From a virus: a stretch of DNA of 45,531 bases. The notes under the pieces are model-generated. The model searched no databases, was not told the DNA's origin, and saw nothing but the letters and a program-made list of their open reading frames with translations. The DNA lies in the IMG/VR virus record IMGVR_UViG_3300043446_005040, positions 1 through 45,531 of that record; one strand, given 5' to 3'. Positions 16,229-27,600 of this stretch are shown piece after piece; position 1 is the stretch's first letter, and the number at the start of each line of letters is the position of its first letter. Made by a program: the position numbers and the translations under genes.

Positions 16229-16734
16229 TGCAAATAGATGCTGGAGTATCAATTTCACTTGATCAGAGCACGTGGTATAAATTAACAGATCACAATAGAC
16301 AACCAATATCTTACACCCCACAAAGAATAGAACAATCTCAAAGAATGGCAAATGGAACTATGAGGAAAATGGTCATAGCTAATAAAGCTGTCTATGATAT
16401 AAGTTGGCAAGATGTTCCCTCAGCAACACAAAGTATTTCAACTCAATCTGGAATTTCAGTATCGCAATTTTCTCCTACAGTTGACGGAAACTACGGAGCA
16501 GGGTTTTTAAAAGCTTTTTACGATCAATATGTTTTCCAACCAATTTGGGTTAAATTAACTTATGCTAAAGATTCTTATTCTGGTAATTCTCACAATTCAT
16601 CAAAAATTGTAGTGCCATCAACATCCAATCATCTCATTATTAAAGCTTTTATAACTGATTTTAAATATACTGTAAAGAAAAGATTGACATTATCAGATTA
16701 TGTTGACATGTCAATTCAATTTACGGAGGTTTAA
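16228..16734 (+). CDS. Minor tail protein, distal-tail position
   Basis: 168 residues; starts inside the tape measure stop (TAATG). Beta-rich, with YTPQRIEQSQRMANGTMRKMVIANKAVYDISWQDVP near the N-terminus, a pattern reminiscent of tube-like or distal tail proteins, and a C-terminal FKYTVKKRLTLSDYVDMSIQFTEV strand pair. The site directly after the tape measure gene is usual for the distal tail ring that joins tube to tip. No sharper motif is seen. Confidence 0.6.
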   Translation: MQIDAGVSISLDQSTWYKLTDHNRQPISYTPQRIEQSQRMANGTMRKMVIANKAVYDISWQDVPSATQSISTQSGISVSQFSPTVDGNYGAGFLKAFYDQYVFQPIWVKLTYAKDSYSGNSHNSSKIVVPSTSNHLIIKAFITDFKYTVKKRLTLSDYVDMSIQFTEV

Positions 16735-16735
16735 T

Positions 16736-19700
16736 TTGTTAACAGTAAATGGCGTTGATAAAGATATTTTTTTGAGTTCAAATTCTATAAGCATGGTTCC
16801 ATGCATTTCTGCAGAATGGAATCAAAATATATTTAATTCGCCGTACGTAACAGTTGCAGGAGATGGTACAAAAAAAACAATTACAAAAACTGGTGGACCA
16901 ACTCTTACAGAAGAAACTGAAAGCAATAAGCATCCTAATTTTAATACATTTTCTTATGATATGGACGGTTCGGATACAATATCATATACTTGTACTGGGT
17001 TGTCGGGGAAAGCTTATAAAATAATTACTTATATTACAACAGATTCTTTAAGTCCAATTTTAGTTAACACCTACGCAGCGGGAGGCTCAAGACAATTTGG
17101 ATCTAATAACGTAGAAGTTATATCTGCTGGGTGGACTAAAGTAGAAACAGTCATAGGTGGCACAAATGACACAATATCTTCTTTTACATTTAATATTACT
17201 CCAAATAAATTAAGTTCTGCAGATTCATATGGACATTTATATTTAACGCAACCAGAGGTTTATGAAACAACATATTTTGATTATCAAAGAGGAGCTATCT
17301 GGAACACAGAAGCAGTATTTACTGGTTTTAGGCCAGGAGAATCATATGTTACAAGCGGAAATTCTTTAATAAATTTTCCTTCGGAATATAGAAAAATAAA
17401 TACAAGTAATTTATTAAAAGGTAATAATAACTTTTATATGCCAGTTTCTCCGTTATTTTCATCTCCAAGTTTTTTTATGACATCTACTTCAGCTCCAGTA
17501 TATAAACATAGTTTATTTTCATCTTTATCTAATTATAAATATTTTATCTCTGATACCAATTCTAGCACTTCAATTTCTGGGATATATGCAGATACAGTTT
17601 TAACAAATAAGGTAGTTATAAAATTTAATACATATCTTTCAATACCAACTGTGAATGTTTCATTAACGCTTTCAGATAATTCAGTAATAAATTCAGGATC
17701 AGTAACTCCAGACAATACGGGGACATTAATTCTTTACCTTAATTCTGGAACTCTTAATACAACAAAATGGTCAACTATGCCAACAATTGATAGTAATGGA
17801 GCAATTACAAATTACATTGATGTAAAAAAAATTACAGTACAGCTAGTTGGCACACCAACTCCAAGCACATATTTTAATACTTCAAACTCATATGTGTCTT
17901 CTGATAAAAATAGAATGCACGTAGTTGAAATTTCTCCAAGACTAGAATTAGATTTGACAGATTATGTGATTAGTGTAAGTTCAAACAAGTCGCTAGACGG
18001 AAAAGAAACTTATATGCCAATATCATCTGTTGTTACAGATGATGCAAGTATTGTTTTTAGTGGCATCCCTCTGGGAGATATTAATAGCCCAATCCCAGTT
18101 TTTTCTAATGTGAGTAATTATTCAAATACAAAATTAAAAGGGCTATTAAGAAAAAATGTTAAGTTTTACATTAATTATTTATTAAAAGATTATGTTTCGT
18201 ATTCTACAAATGCAAATATTTCTGTCAATAAGATAATCCCAGGAGGAGTTTGGTATTCAGATATTTGGCAGCAGCAAGATATAAATACAATAGATATACA
18301 GTGTTTTGACATAACTAGATATTTGCAAACTACCCCATCGTCCGATTATGTTTCAACCTATAGAGATGCTTTTGAAGTAATAGCAAATGTTTTGGATTTA
18401 GCAGGCTTTACAGATTATGATATTGATTCTTTATATTCTGTGTGCAAAGACAACAACACTCCAATTAATATGAATTATTATTTCTGCAATTCTAAAGATA
18501 CAACTTTGATGGAAGCTTTAAACCAAATATTTTTGCCATATCAGATAGCAGCATATATAGATAATTATGGAGTTATGAAATTTTTAAGTCTTTCTTCTAT
18601 AATGCAAAAAACAAATACATCTGAAGATTTTATTCTTGGAGATGATGATGTTGTTCAAGGTGGATATTCAATTACAAACAAAACAAAACCAGGAAAAATT
18701 TCTTTAAGGTATACAACTCCAAGAATCAAACAATCGTTATCACTGCAAAACGTTTCAAATATAGATATTAAAAACGGACCTGGTTATGTATACACAACAA
18801 GTAATGATGTCGTGTGGGAACAACAAACTACAGATGCAGTCGGTCTTAATTTTCTTTCGTCAAGTATGAATAATACACAAAATTATTTTAATTTAAATGC
18901 ATCAGATCTGTTAGACATATTCCATACTTTTGATTTGAATAATAATGGGTATGTTGCCGTAGAAGATGAAATAATGTCTTTTGCCTATAAAGAATATACC
19001 ATATCTAACACAAATAGTTCTGCAACTGTAACTGTATCAGTTAAAAATCACCTGGAGCTTGCAGAAGCAGTAAATAGATTTATACAAGAAAATAAAATTG
19101 GGTTGGTACAAAATTATGGAGCTATAACAAATGTAACACATAGTACATCTGGAGGGCTAGGATACAACACCTACACTATATCTTCTAGTGGACATTTAAC
19201 TTCTGTAAATAAAGGAGATTATATTTCAGTTTCTGGAATGAATCCAGATCAACTTAATGTGTCTGCACAAGTCGTAAGTACATCTGGACATACTTTTACA
19301 GTACGCTCTGATATTAATAAACCATTTGTTTCAGGAGGGGAAGTCACAAAAGGATTTGATTATGACGTAGTTATTGCTCCAACTGGCAAAATAACAAATG
19401 TGCAAAGAGGAATGTTTGGAACAAATGTATCTGCACACAATGTAATATCAACATTAACATCAAAAAATTTATCTTCAGGTATAGTTAATTCTGGATTTTC
19501 AAATACTTCGACTGGGTTTTCTGTTGATTCTTCAAACAAGTCAATAACAATTAATCCTTATAGTACTGGAAGAAATGTTGTATATCCAACATCTAATGTA
19601 GATGAATCTTATAATACATTTTCAGTAAAATTTAATTTTGATACATCTGCTAATTTAGCTTCTGCAGGTTTATTTATGGGATTAAATACAAGCAATCCCA

Positions 19701-21040
19701 ATGGTGCAACTTTCCTTGAACTTGTAAGATATAATGTTTCTACCAATTCAATTCCTAATTTTAAATATATTTTAGTGCTATCTCAAGAGGGTTATGCCCC
19801 AACAGCATATGCAGATGTAACTTCAGTTGCTCAAGGCATTGTAAATAATTTTCAAAAATTATATTATAAAAATAATTCGGCATCAAAGGCAGATGGATCA
19901 GATGCTTATATTTTATATACTCATCCTGCAGAAACTTTTCATTTGAGATTTACAGCAATTCCTTATACAAATTCGGTAGATGGAGAAGGATCATCAGCTT
20001 ATCCTTCTGGATACGTAATGGGTGTATTTTTAAATAATTTTGAAATTACAAATTGGCAACAATATATAGATAACCAATGGACAACTACAGATTTAAACAC
20101 ACTAACTGGGTTGAGAAAAAAAGTAAGATTAAATTGGTCAACATCTCCAGGATTAAAATTTGGAGCCGTTGCAGACTCTGCACCTATTATTATTTATCCA
20201 ACAGACCCAGATATAACTTATCCGACTAGCAATTATTCTTCAGGAAGCAGTTTTGTATACATTAGAGAAATTTATGCAACACAAAAAGTTTTAAAAGAAA
20301 GAAGCGTAAATTATTATTTTCAAGATCGTGAATTTTTAAATGGAATGATACAGGGAGAAAGATTATTTTCTGATTATAAAGAATATATTATGCAAACTCA
20401 ACCAACTGCAATTGGTATAAATACTTATGATGTTCAATATACAAATGGCGCAGCAGTGTCGGTAGACGTATTACCAGCCGAGTATTCACTTCTATATTTT
20501 CCTGGGAATACTTTATTGGAACAACAATTTATCCAGCATCAACTTGTTGATGAATATTCAGTATCATATTCAACTCCATTAAATACGGGCTTCAGAGCAA
20601 AGTTTGCTTTGGCGAATAATTCTCCACACATGGTTTATTTAAAAAAGGATTCTGATGAACTTGTTCAATCGGTTGTTAATTTTAATTTATGGACTCATGA
20701 AATAATCGTTCCTTCTGACCCAGAGATTGTCGAGCATATAACGGACGCTGGCAATCTGTTAGAAACTATGCAAATAGATACTCCTTTTATTCAATCAAAA
20801 TCGTCTGCATTAAAATTGCTTAAATTAGTAGAGCATTCACTTGATAATTTTTCAAAAGATGTTTCTATAACAATATTTGGCAATCCAATTATTGAAGTGG
20901 GAGACATTGTAAAATTTACATATCCTCTGGCTGGTATTAACCAACAAAAATATTTGGTTCATTCAGTTCAAAATAGCTTTAATGAAGGGTTTACTACTAA
21001 ATTAATCTTAAATCAATTAAATAAGGGTATTAATATATAA
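16736..21040 (+). CDS. Large tail tip / baseplate-hub-like minor tail protein
   Basis: About 1434 residues from TTG 16736, chosen because ACGGAGG lies six bases upstream; an ATG at 16700 in the same frame lies inside the previous gene without a ribosome site. The protein is Ser/Thr/Asn-rich and mostly beta. Residues ~40-210 and ~890-1010 look like jelly-roll or lectin-like modules (e.g. FSVKFNFDTSANLASAGLFMGL). An EF-hand-like stretch (FDLNNNGYVAVEDE) may bind calcium. The C-terminal ~150 residues (SITIFGNPIIEVGDIVKFTYPLAG) resemble hub-type domains that end tail-tip proteins. It likely forms the tail tip and takes part in host contact. Confidence 0.7.
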   Translation: MLTVNGVDKDIFLSSNSISMVPCISAEWNQNIFNSPYVTVAGDGTKKTITKTGGPTLTEETESNKHPNFNTFSYDMDGSDTISYTCTGLSGKAYKIITYITTDSLSPILVNTYAAGGSRQFGSNNVEVISAGWTKVETVIGGTNDTISSFTFNITPNKLSSADSYGHLYLTQPEVYETTYFDYQRGAIWNTEAVFTGFRPGESYVTSGNSLINFPSEYRKINTSNLLKGNNNFYMPVSPLFSSPSFFMTSTSAPVYKHSLFSSLSNYKYFISDTNSSTSISGIYADTVLTNKVVIKFNTYLSIPTVNVSLTLSDNSVINSGSVTPDNTGTLILYLNSGTLNTTKWSTMPTIDSNGAITNYIDVKKITVQLVGTPTPSTYFNTSNSYVSSDKNRMHVVEISPRLELDLTDYVISVSSNKSLDGKETYMPISSVVTDDASIVFSGIPLGDINSPIPVFSNVSNYSNTKLKGLLRKNVKFYINYLLKDYVSYSTNANISVNKIIPGGVWYSDIWQQQDINTIDIQCFDITRYLQTTPSSDYVSTYRDAFEVIANVLDLAGFTDYDIDSLYSVCKDNNTPINMNYYFCNSKDTTLMEALNQIFLPYQIAAYIDNYGVMKFLSLSSIMQKTNTSEDFILGDDDVVQGGYSITNKTKPGKISLRYTTPRIKQSLSLQNVSNIDIKNGPGYVYTTSNDVVWEQQTTDAVGLNFLSSSMNNTQNYFNLNASDLLDIFHTFDLNNNGYVAVEDEIMSFAYKEYTISNTNSSATVTVSVKNHLELAEAVNRFIQENKIGLVQNYGAITNVTHSTSGGLGYNTYTISSSGHLTSVNKGDYISVSGMNPDQLNVSAQVVSTSGHTFTVRSDINKPFVSGGEVTKGFDYDVVIAPTGKITNVQRGMFGTNVSAHNVISTLTSKNLSSGIVNSGFSNTSTGFSVDSSNKSITINPYSTGRNVVYPTSNVDESYNTFSVKFNFDTSANLASAGLFMGLNTSNPNGATFLELVRYNVSTNSIPNFKYILVLSQEGYAPTAYADVTSVAQGIVNNFQKLYYKNNSASKADGSDAYILYTHPAETFHLRFTAIPYTNSVDGEGSSAYPSGYVMGVFLNNFEITNWQQYIDNQWTTTDLNTLTGLRKKVRLNWSTSPGLKFGAVADSAPIIIYPTDPDITYPTSNYSSGSSFVYIREIYATQKVLKERSVNYYFQDREFLNGMIQGERLFSDYKEYIMQTQPTAIGINTYDVQYTNGAAVSVDVLPAEYSLLYFPGNTLLEQQFIQHQLVDEYSVSYSTPLNTGFRAKFALANNSPHMVYLKKDSDELVQSVVNFNLWTHEIIVPSDPEIVEHITDAGNLLETMQIDTPFIQSKSSALKLLKLVEHSLDNFSKDVSITIFGNPIIEVGDIVKFTYPLAGINQQKYLVHSVQNSFNEGFTTKLILNQLNKGINI

Positions 21041-21042
21041 AA

Positions 21043-21051
21043 TGGTATAAT
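21043..21051 (+). promoter_or_regulatory. Extended -10 promoter TGGTATAAT before the fibre genes
   Basis: TATAAT at 21046-21051 with TGG before it. It also forms half of an inverted repeat (TGGTAT at 21043-21048, ATACCA at 21055-21060). AAAGGAG follows before the ATG at 21073. Confidence 0.55.
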
Positions 21052-21072
21052 TAAATACCAAAAGGAGAAAAA

Positions 21073-21570
21073 ATGGCATACATAAAAATATCAGATCCAA
21101 AAATTATAGATTTATCAACTATCCATCAAATAATAAATGTGGTAAATCAGCATAGCGATAATATTACTGCGTTAACAAGTAATTTTGGGTCAACATTCAC
21201 TGGTTCAACCGCAACAACCCTAAATGGGACAACATCTTATCAGTTTGATATTTCTTCGCAACAGATTATGTATGGAAAAACTGAAATTACTGCCGATTCG
21301 TCTTCATATCATAATGTGAGTACAAAAATGACTTATTATACAGTTCCAGTAACTTTTGTAGGAACTCCTTTTTCATCTGCTCCAATAGTAACGGCAAATA
21401 TAAATATTAATAGCACTACAGACCCTAAAAAATCAAATCTAACTTATTGGATTGGAAATACAACTCCAACTTCCTTTACTTTTTATTTTAGATCAGTAGG
21501 AGAAAATACAGACTGGATTGCCAGCGATACAAAATTTTATTTTAACTGGATGGCCATAGGACCTAAGTAA
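21073..21570 (+). CDS. Tail fibre-type protein with gp53-like/H-type-lectin-like C-terminus
   Basis: 165 residues. An N-terminal helix (STIHQIINVVNQHSDNITAL) may trimerise. The C-terminal ~90 residues have the pattern VTFVGTPFSSAPIVTANI ... TPTSFTFYFRS ... FNWMAIGP, which I recognise from small beta-sandwich tips of phage fibres (gp53-like C-terminal / H-type-lectin-like). These bind host surface sugars. It has its own promoter and an AAAGGAG site, and is followed 14 bases later by a large fibre gene. Confidence 0.6.
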   Translation: MAYIKISDPKIIDLSTIHQIINVVNQHSDNITALTSNFGSTFTGSTATTLNGTTSYQFDISSQQIMYGKTEITADSSSYHNVSTKMTYYTVPVTFVGTPFSSAPIVTANININSTTDPKKSNLTYWIGNTTPTSFTFYFRSVGENTDWIASDTKFYFNWMAIGPK

Positions 21571-21584
21571 TTGAAAGGAGATTT

Positions 21585-24500
21585 ATGAAAATAGATCTAA
21601 ATTCAAAATATCTTTCCAGCTCGTCTTACGCTAAAAAGCAGACGATCCCTATTGACATGCTGTTAGACCCTAGACTTACATCTTTGACTGCAAATTTCAA
21701 AATTGCAAGACAAAATGCAGAATATACTCCAATTGGTGAAGGAAAAAATTTAGCAGGACTTCTTCTTACTTTAAAAAATCAAGCTCTATTTAGTTATCAA
21801 AACCCACACACTGGAAGCGATGGTGGTGGAAGTGGTAATCCACCAGGATTACCATCAATTGGAACTCCTCCATTACAAGTAGAAAATCTTACAGCAGCGT
21901 GGGGCGACGATGATAGTATTGTTCTTAATTTTGATTTTGATCCAAATGATGAAGCTAATCAATATATTGCTTATTTTAAAGTAAAGTTAAAAAACTCTGC
22001 GGATAAACTTTTTCCATTACGCTCTGGCGTAGGATATGACGCACAAAATATTTTAGATTTGGCATCAATCTCTCAAGAAATAATTATTCCGTGGGAAGAT
22101 TGGTCAGGTTCAGGAATACAAGATCCAGAAACTATTTCACAAGTAGGAGTTGCAACAGCAGATATACTTCAAACAGGAGATTATGTATATGCAGATTTAA
22201 ATGCTGGGTCTTATGTACCAAGTTTACCCACACCAGAATTTACATTATCTGCAGGAGTTGACTATTATGTTGTAAATATATCAAATTTATCTTCTGCAAT
22301 TTCCAAAGGAACTTATTATGGAATAATTGTAGAAGAATACATAAGTCCAATAACAGTAAAAGCTCAAATCCCTCAACCAACTACTATGACAAATGGATGG
22401 GTTCAAGCCACAGCTTTAACTACAAATAGCGTGGTAGTTATATATACTCCAGATGAAGCACATAGGTGGGTAAGAGTAAAATATTTATCTAAATCTGGAA
22501 GAGGATCTACATATTCAGATATTCAAGATATAACACCTTTGCCTTTTCAGCAAACAAATACAAACCCTCCAGGACAATTTAGTTCTGCAAGCATACAGTG
22601 GGTTGGCAACGACGTTAGAGTAAATTTTACACAACCTTCTTCAAATTCAGGGAATACGGTAAAAGTAAAATTAGTGCCTTATATAAATGGTGTTGAATCA
22701 ACATCACTGTATGCATATTATTATCACATTATAAATGGTTCTGAAACATTTTTTACAATACCATCTTTAGATTTGTATGGTCAATTTGGGACATATTACA
22801 GTACTTTTAAAGCATATATAACATCTGTTTCTGCACAAGGCGTTGAAACAACTGGGGCAGTTATAACATCTGGACCAATTACAAGATCAAGTTCAATATC
22901 ATCTATATATCCGACATTAGGTACTCCAAATGTTAATTCACCAACAGGCGTATTTAGAGTTAATGCAATATCAAACGGATATGTTGTTGAATTTGATTTA
23001 CCTTCTGGAGCAACAAGACTAGAAGTATATGAAAAATCCACTGCGTGGACAACAGTTCCAACAGATGATTCTAATATGGTATATTCTGGACTAAGCCCAG
23101 CTGTTGTTATAACGCCAGACACAAACAATAGATACGTGATTGTGAGATATTATGACCAATATGATAATTATTCTCATTACAGCATGGAAAAATCTGGACA
23201 AACAAGTGGTGTTTTAGTAAGTCCAGTAGATATTGGTAGAAATTCTTTAATTGCTAACCCTATTAAAATACAAACAGATGGAAGTATTTTTTCAGGTGCT
23301 GGTGGCAGCACTGTTTATCCACAAGTATTTTTTAATAAAGATGGTTTATTTGCATATGATGCAAGCGGTAATTGGACAACAGAAATAATAAATAGTGCAA
23401 CAACAAATGCTCCAACTTTTATTACAAAAAGAGCAGTGATTGGTGACTGGACAATAAACCCAGCAGGCATACAAAATGATCTGTACGCCTCTGGACCAAA
23501 TAAAACATATACTGGAATGTCTGCAAGTGGAACTTATGCATTCTGGGCTGGTTCAGGTACATCAAATAATTCAGATGGACTTGCTAAATTTTCAGTAACT
23601 CCTGGCGGGGCTGTTGTTTCAAGAAGCATTAGTATAATTGGAGACGGTACTGGCGGTGATTTAATTCGTGCTGGAGGATCTAAATTTACAGTTAATCAAA
23701 ATGGAGATTTAACAGCAACATCTGCAACTATTACGGGAAGCCTTACAGTAGATCAACAGTCTTATTTTGATTCAAATGTAAATGTTAGAAATGGCTACAT
23801 AATAGCAGGATCTGGTGGACCAAATTCTGGACCAAATGTACAGATAGATTCAACTGGGTTAAGCGCAAGATCCGCTTCTGCAGTAACAACAAAAATATAT
23901 TCAAGTGCCCCTGATGTATCTGGCATTGCGGGAGTTAGTCTTTGGAGTAAAAAAGCTTTGTTTGGATCAACAACAAGTTCGGGATGGCTAATTGAAGATG
24001 GTGTTATGAAATCTGATTATGTAACTTTAAATTCAGCTAATCATCAAATAAGTATTTATTCAACAAATAATGCTTACGGAGTTCAATTAAATGGAGATGT
24101 TGATACTTCAAATAAGGCTTTGGTAATTGGTAATTTAAGTAACCCAAGTTTTTATGTGACACATGCAGGAAAACTTGTTGCTACCAATGCAGAAATATCT
24201 GGAACAATAACTGCAAATCAAGTAGATATTGGTAATTACGGCGTAAATGTTTGGAATTCAAGTCAATTTTATGTTTCGGCCACTGGCGCAGGAACTGGTC
24301 AGGTTGGGGATATTATAATACAAGCTGGTACAATGAGTGGACAAGAAGATACAAACGATGGAGATGAAGTGAACTCGTTAGCAGTTTATAATATGAGTTA
24401 TAGCGGAAGAATTAGAATGAACTCAAGTGGAACACAGATATTTGGACTACCTAAATTAGGAGATTATAGCAAATATGGTGGTGGTGGAATTTATACGTTA

Positions 24501-24683
24501 ACTCAAAAAAACTATAATAATAGTAGTTATGGTATGGGTGCAGGTGCTAGACAAAGAACTATTGTTATGGATCCTTATGATAAACAACTTTACAGAGGTT
24601 TTGCAATTTATTATGGAAGTAGAAGCACAGCCCCTTCAGCTGGTACTGGCCATGTTGGCGATATATGGGTTAGTTGGTCTTAA
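21585..24683 (+). CDS. Tail fibre protein with fibronectin-III-like repeats
   Basis: 1032 residues, with GAAAGGAG upstream. After a ~95-residue head region and a Gly/Pro linker (GSDGGGSGNPPGLP) come repeated beta-sandwich segments beginning VENLTAAWGDDDSIVLNFDF, then ASIQWVGNDVRVNFTQPSS, and GYVVEFDLPSGATRLEVYE, typical of fibronectin-III-like domains. From about residue 550 on there are Gly/Ser/Asn-rich repeats (FTVNQNGDLTATSATITGSL, LVATNAEISGTITANQVDIG) like beta-helix fibre stalks. The C-terminal ~60 residues are a Tyr/Gly-rich knob. It is likely a structural fibre or side fibre on the tail tip. Confidence 0.75.
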   Translation: MKIDLNSKYLSSSSYAKKQTIPIDMLLDPRLTSLTANFKIARQNAEYTPIGEGKNLAGLLLTLKNQALFSYQNPHTGSDGGGSGNPPGLPSIGTPPLQVENLTAAWGDDDSIVLNFDFDPNDEANQYIAYFKVKLKNSADKLFPLRSGVGYDAQNILDLASISQEIIIPWEDWSGSGIQDPETISQVGVATADILQTGDYVYADLNAGSYVPSLPTPEFTLSAGVDYYVVNISNLSSAISKGTYYGIIVEEYISPITVKAQIPQPTTMTNGWVQATALTTNSVVVIYTPDEAHRWVRVKYLSKSGRGSTYSDIQDITPLPFQQTNTNPPGQFSSASIQWVGNDVRVNFTQPSSNSGNTVKVKLVPYINGVESTSLYAYYYHIINGSETFFTIPSLDLYGQFGTYYSTFKAYITSVSAQGVETTGAVITSGPITRSSSISSIYPTLGTPNVNSPTGVFRVNAISNGYVVEFDLPSGATRLEVYEKSTAWTTVPTDDSNMVYSGLSPAVVITPDTNNRYVIVRYYDQYDNYSHYSMEKSGQTSGVLVSPVDIGRNSLIANPIKIQTDGSIFSGAGGSTVYPQVFFNKDGLFAYDASGNWTTEIINSATTNAPTFITKRAVIGDWTINPAGIQNDLYASGPNKTYTGMSASGTYAFWAGSGTSNNSDGLAKFSVTPGGAVVSRSISIIGDGTGGDLIRAGGSKFTVNQNGDLTATSATITGSLTVDQQSYFDSNVNVRNGYIIAGSGGPNSGPNVQIDSTGLSARSASAVTTKIYSSAPDVSGIAGVSLWSKKALFGSTTSSGWLIEDGVMKSDYVTLNSANHQISIYSTNNAYGVQLNGDVDTSNKALVIGNLSNPSFYVTHAGKLVATNAEISGTITANQVDIGNYGVNVWNSSQFYVSATGAGTGQVGDIIIQAGTMSGQEDTNDGDEVNSLAVYNMSYSGRIRMNSSGTQIFGLPKLGDYSKYGGGGIYTLTQKNYNNSSYGMGAGARQRTIVMDPYDKQLYRGFAIYYGSRSTAPSAGTGHVGDIWVSWS

Positions 24684-24685
24684 AA

Positions 24686-27600
24686 ATGGCAAATGCTCCA
24701 AAAATATGGGGAAAACAATATACCAACTCTAATTGGGGAGAAATAAAAAGAGTTTGGGTTAAAAAAGATCCAGGTACTATTTGGGAACGTGCAAGAAAAA
24801 TATGGTTAAAGGTATACACAACTGGAACTTGGAAATTAATATTTTCAGGCGGGAATCTTCCTGTATCTAGTGAAACAGATCCAATATCAATAAGATATAA
24901 TTCATATACTGGAACTAAATTAACTGACTCTTATGCCTTTATAGGTGGTCCAGCATCTGATGGAACTGATACTCAATCTCTTCTTTCTGCATATTATTTA
25001 TATGGACATGACGGTTCATATACAAACTATACTTCTATAACAAATAGACACTACAAATACGCATATCCAACTATAAATGACGTGCTTGGCACTCTAGAGG
25101 ATGATGATATATTAAATACAAAATCAAATATGGAAGTTGCCGAAAATTGTTATATTTGGTATAACTTAAAAGTTTGGAATGGTTCAGACCCATTTGACGC
25201 AGTAGAATTCGAAGCTGGACCTGTATATATGATCAAGCAAGATGTATATGCAAATTCATTTCCATCAATTTCTGGTACTCAATCTGTTGACAATACAATA
25301 TCAATGGTTTATAATTATAAAAATTATTGGTATAACAGCCCAGATCAATCAGATTCATATATAGCTTGGTACAGATCTTCAGATGGATATACACTACCTG
25401 GGGTTAATACAGATAGTGATGTTGGAAATCCAGTTGCTATTAAATATTTTACAGATTCTTCAACAAATAATACTACAAGTATACAAGGAGCATTAAGTTA
25501 TAATGTTACTTCTGCTGATTCAGGTTATTATTTAATTTGTAGAACACATGTTGAAAATTCATATACAAAATATTTTAACAACCCAGTGGATTATCGTGTT
25601 TCAACAAATGGAAAAATTGGAGTACCTCCACCAACAAACAGTGTAAAACCATATTATGAATTAATATCTGGAACTGCAAATACAGTTGGAGCAACGTACA
25701 GATTTTATCCAGGAACTTGGAATAACCCAGCATCAGGGACAACATTGCAATATAGATATATATTAGACAAAAATAATATATCAGGAACTAATGTATTTAC
25801 AAATCCAGGAGTGACTACTTTTACTTCTGACACATATTTTGACTATACATTTAATAATCAAATAACAGATACTTTATCTTTCTACGTGCTGGCAACCAAT
25901 GGAAGTGAATCTTTAAATTATGCTTTTGCACAAACGTCACTTGGGCCAATTTTAGCACCTTTCACACTTGGAACTGTTCCAGTTTCGGGAGGATCTTCTG
26001 GTACGTATTCAGACACTGGCACAAGAGATGTCTCAGCTGGAGCAACTTTAACAGTTTCGCCAACTGGTTGGCCCACAGGAACTACTTTTACATACCAATG
26101 GTATAGAACTAGTGGAGGACAACAAAATGTAGGTGCTTGGGGATCTTCTGCTTCACAAGCAGTTGGAACATCTTACGTTGGAGAAAATACATACTGCAAA
26201 GTTACTTATTCTAACTCTAATTACCCCACAAATGGTAGTGGATATCTTTTTACTGATGGTTTTACAATTGTTCCATCTGCCCCTACATTTAGTTTGACAA
26301 ACAATAATAATGGAACATTTACGATATCTGGAGTTGCTTCAGGAGGAGCTGGATATTATGAAGGGTCATATACTTACGCAGGTAACACGTATGCAATAGC
26401 TAGGACAGCAATAGGAACAGACAAAACATTTTCTCCAGGAGCGGGAGATGTTGTAGTTACATTGTACGGAACAAAATATGTAAGTGCTCTTGGGTTATAT
26501 TTTAAAGGTTATGAATCTAATTCTCACAGCGTAACGGTTCAACAGATTACATTGGGAGATTTTACATACTCATTATCAAATAGTACACCTACTCCTTATT
26601 GGAGCATAGGAGCTGGTATTAACATTACTGGATCCTCAAACAATGTTATGACTGTAACTTGGAGACCAGCAGACGGAGTTGTGAGTTCATATGCAGACCA
26701 AGTAAGTGGTGTGTACAATTCTTATTTGTATAATACTGGTTTATCAACAAGCGATGTTTGGACTTATAGTAGTAGTGGTAATGAATCTGCAACAGTTTAC
26801 GCTTATAATAATAATACATCTACATATTCAGTTACTGTTTCATGGACCCCATCTGCAAATGCACAAAGTTATATGGTTAATTACACTATACCAGGTAAAG
26901 GTATATATGGTGCATGGTCTGGACCAATTACTGGCAACAGTTGGACTTATACAACTGATCAAAGCGTAACTGCAAGCGTTACAGCCTACTCTAATGCAAA
27001 CGGAACGGGAGTATCAAAAGGAGGATCTGTTTCGGGTAGCAGTTCTTTGACAGCTTCTGGAACTTCTGTTTCAGCAACAGGTGGTCCTTTTTATCTTACA
27101 TATACTCCTCCAGCTGTAAAACCATCTATTGTTACATATCCAGCTATTACTCCAACAAGCGGAACTTTAGGTTCTACACAATTTACTTGTAGCACTGGAA
27201 CATGGAATGGAACTCCAACTCCAACGTATACATACAATTGGTATTATTTAAAATCCAGTGGTTGGACTTCAACAGGAGTGACTACAAGTACTTATACTCC
27301 GCCAACATCCTTGTCAAGCATCACTGGATTTTTGTATACATTGTATTGCGAAGTAACTGCTACGAATTCAGCTGGCTCCACTGTTGCAGGATCAAATAGC
27401 GTAGGGGTTAGCTCTCCATCAGTATTTAGTCCACCTTTCTTCCCACCGTTCTTTCCACCGTTCTTTCCTCCAAGCTTTTTTACTCCACCATTTTTCCCAC
27501 CAGGCTTCTTTAGCCCACCTTTCTTTCCGCCGTTCTTCCCACCAAGCTTTTTCTGCATTGATCAGGATACTCCTATCGCCTTGATTAAAAATAATGAAAT

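Noticed and set aside
16700-16735. In-frame ATG at 16700 as start of the large tail protein
   Set aside because: It lies inside the preceding gene with no ribosome site, while TTG 16736 has ACGGAGG at good spacing.
24674-24685. TTG at 24674 as start of the Hint fibre
   Set aside because: It overlaps the previous gene and adds only four residues; ATG 24686 directly follows the stop and begins the recognisable MANAPKIWG sequence.
27428-27553. Short direct repeats that might suggest a CRISPR array
   Set aside because: Units are 12 bases, contiguous, without spacers and in frame within a gene; they encode FFPP.
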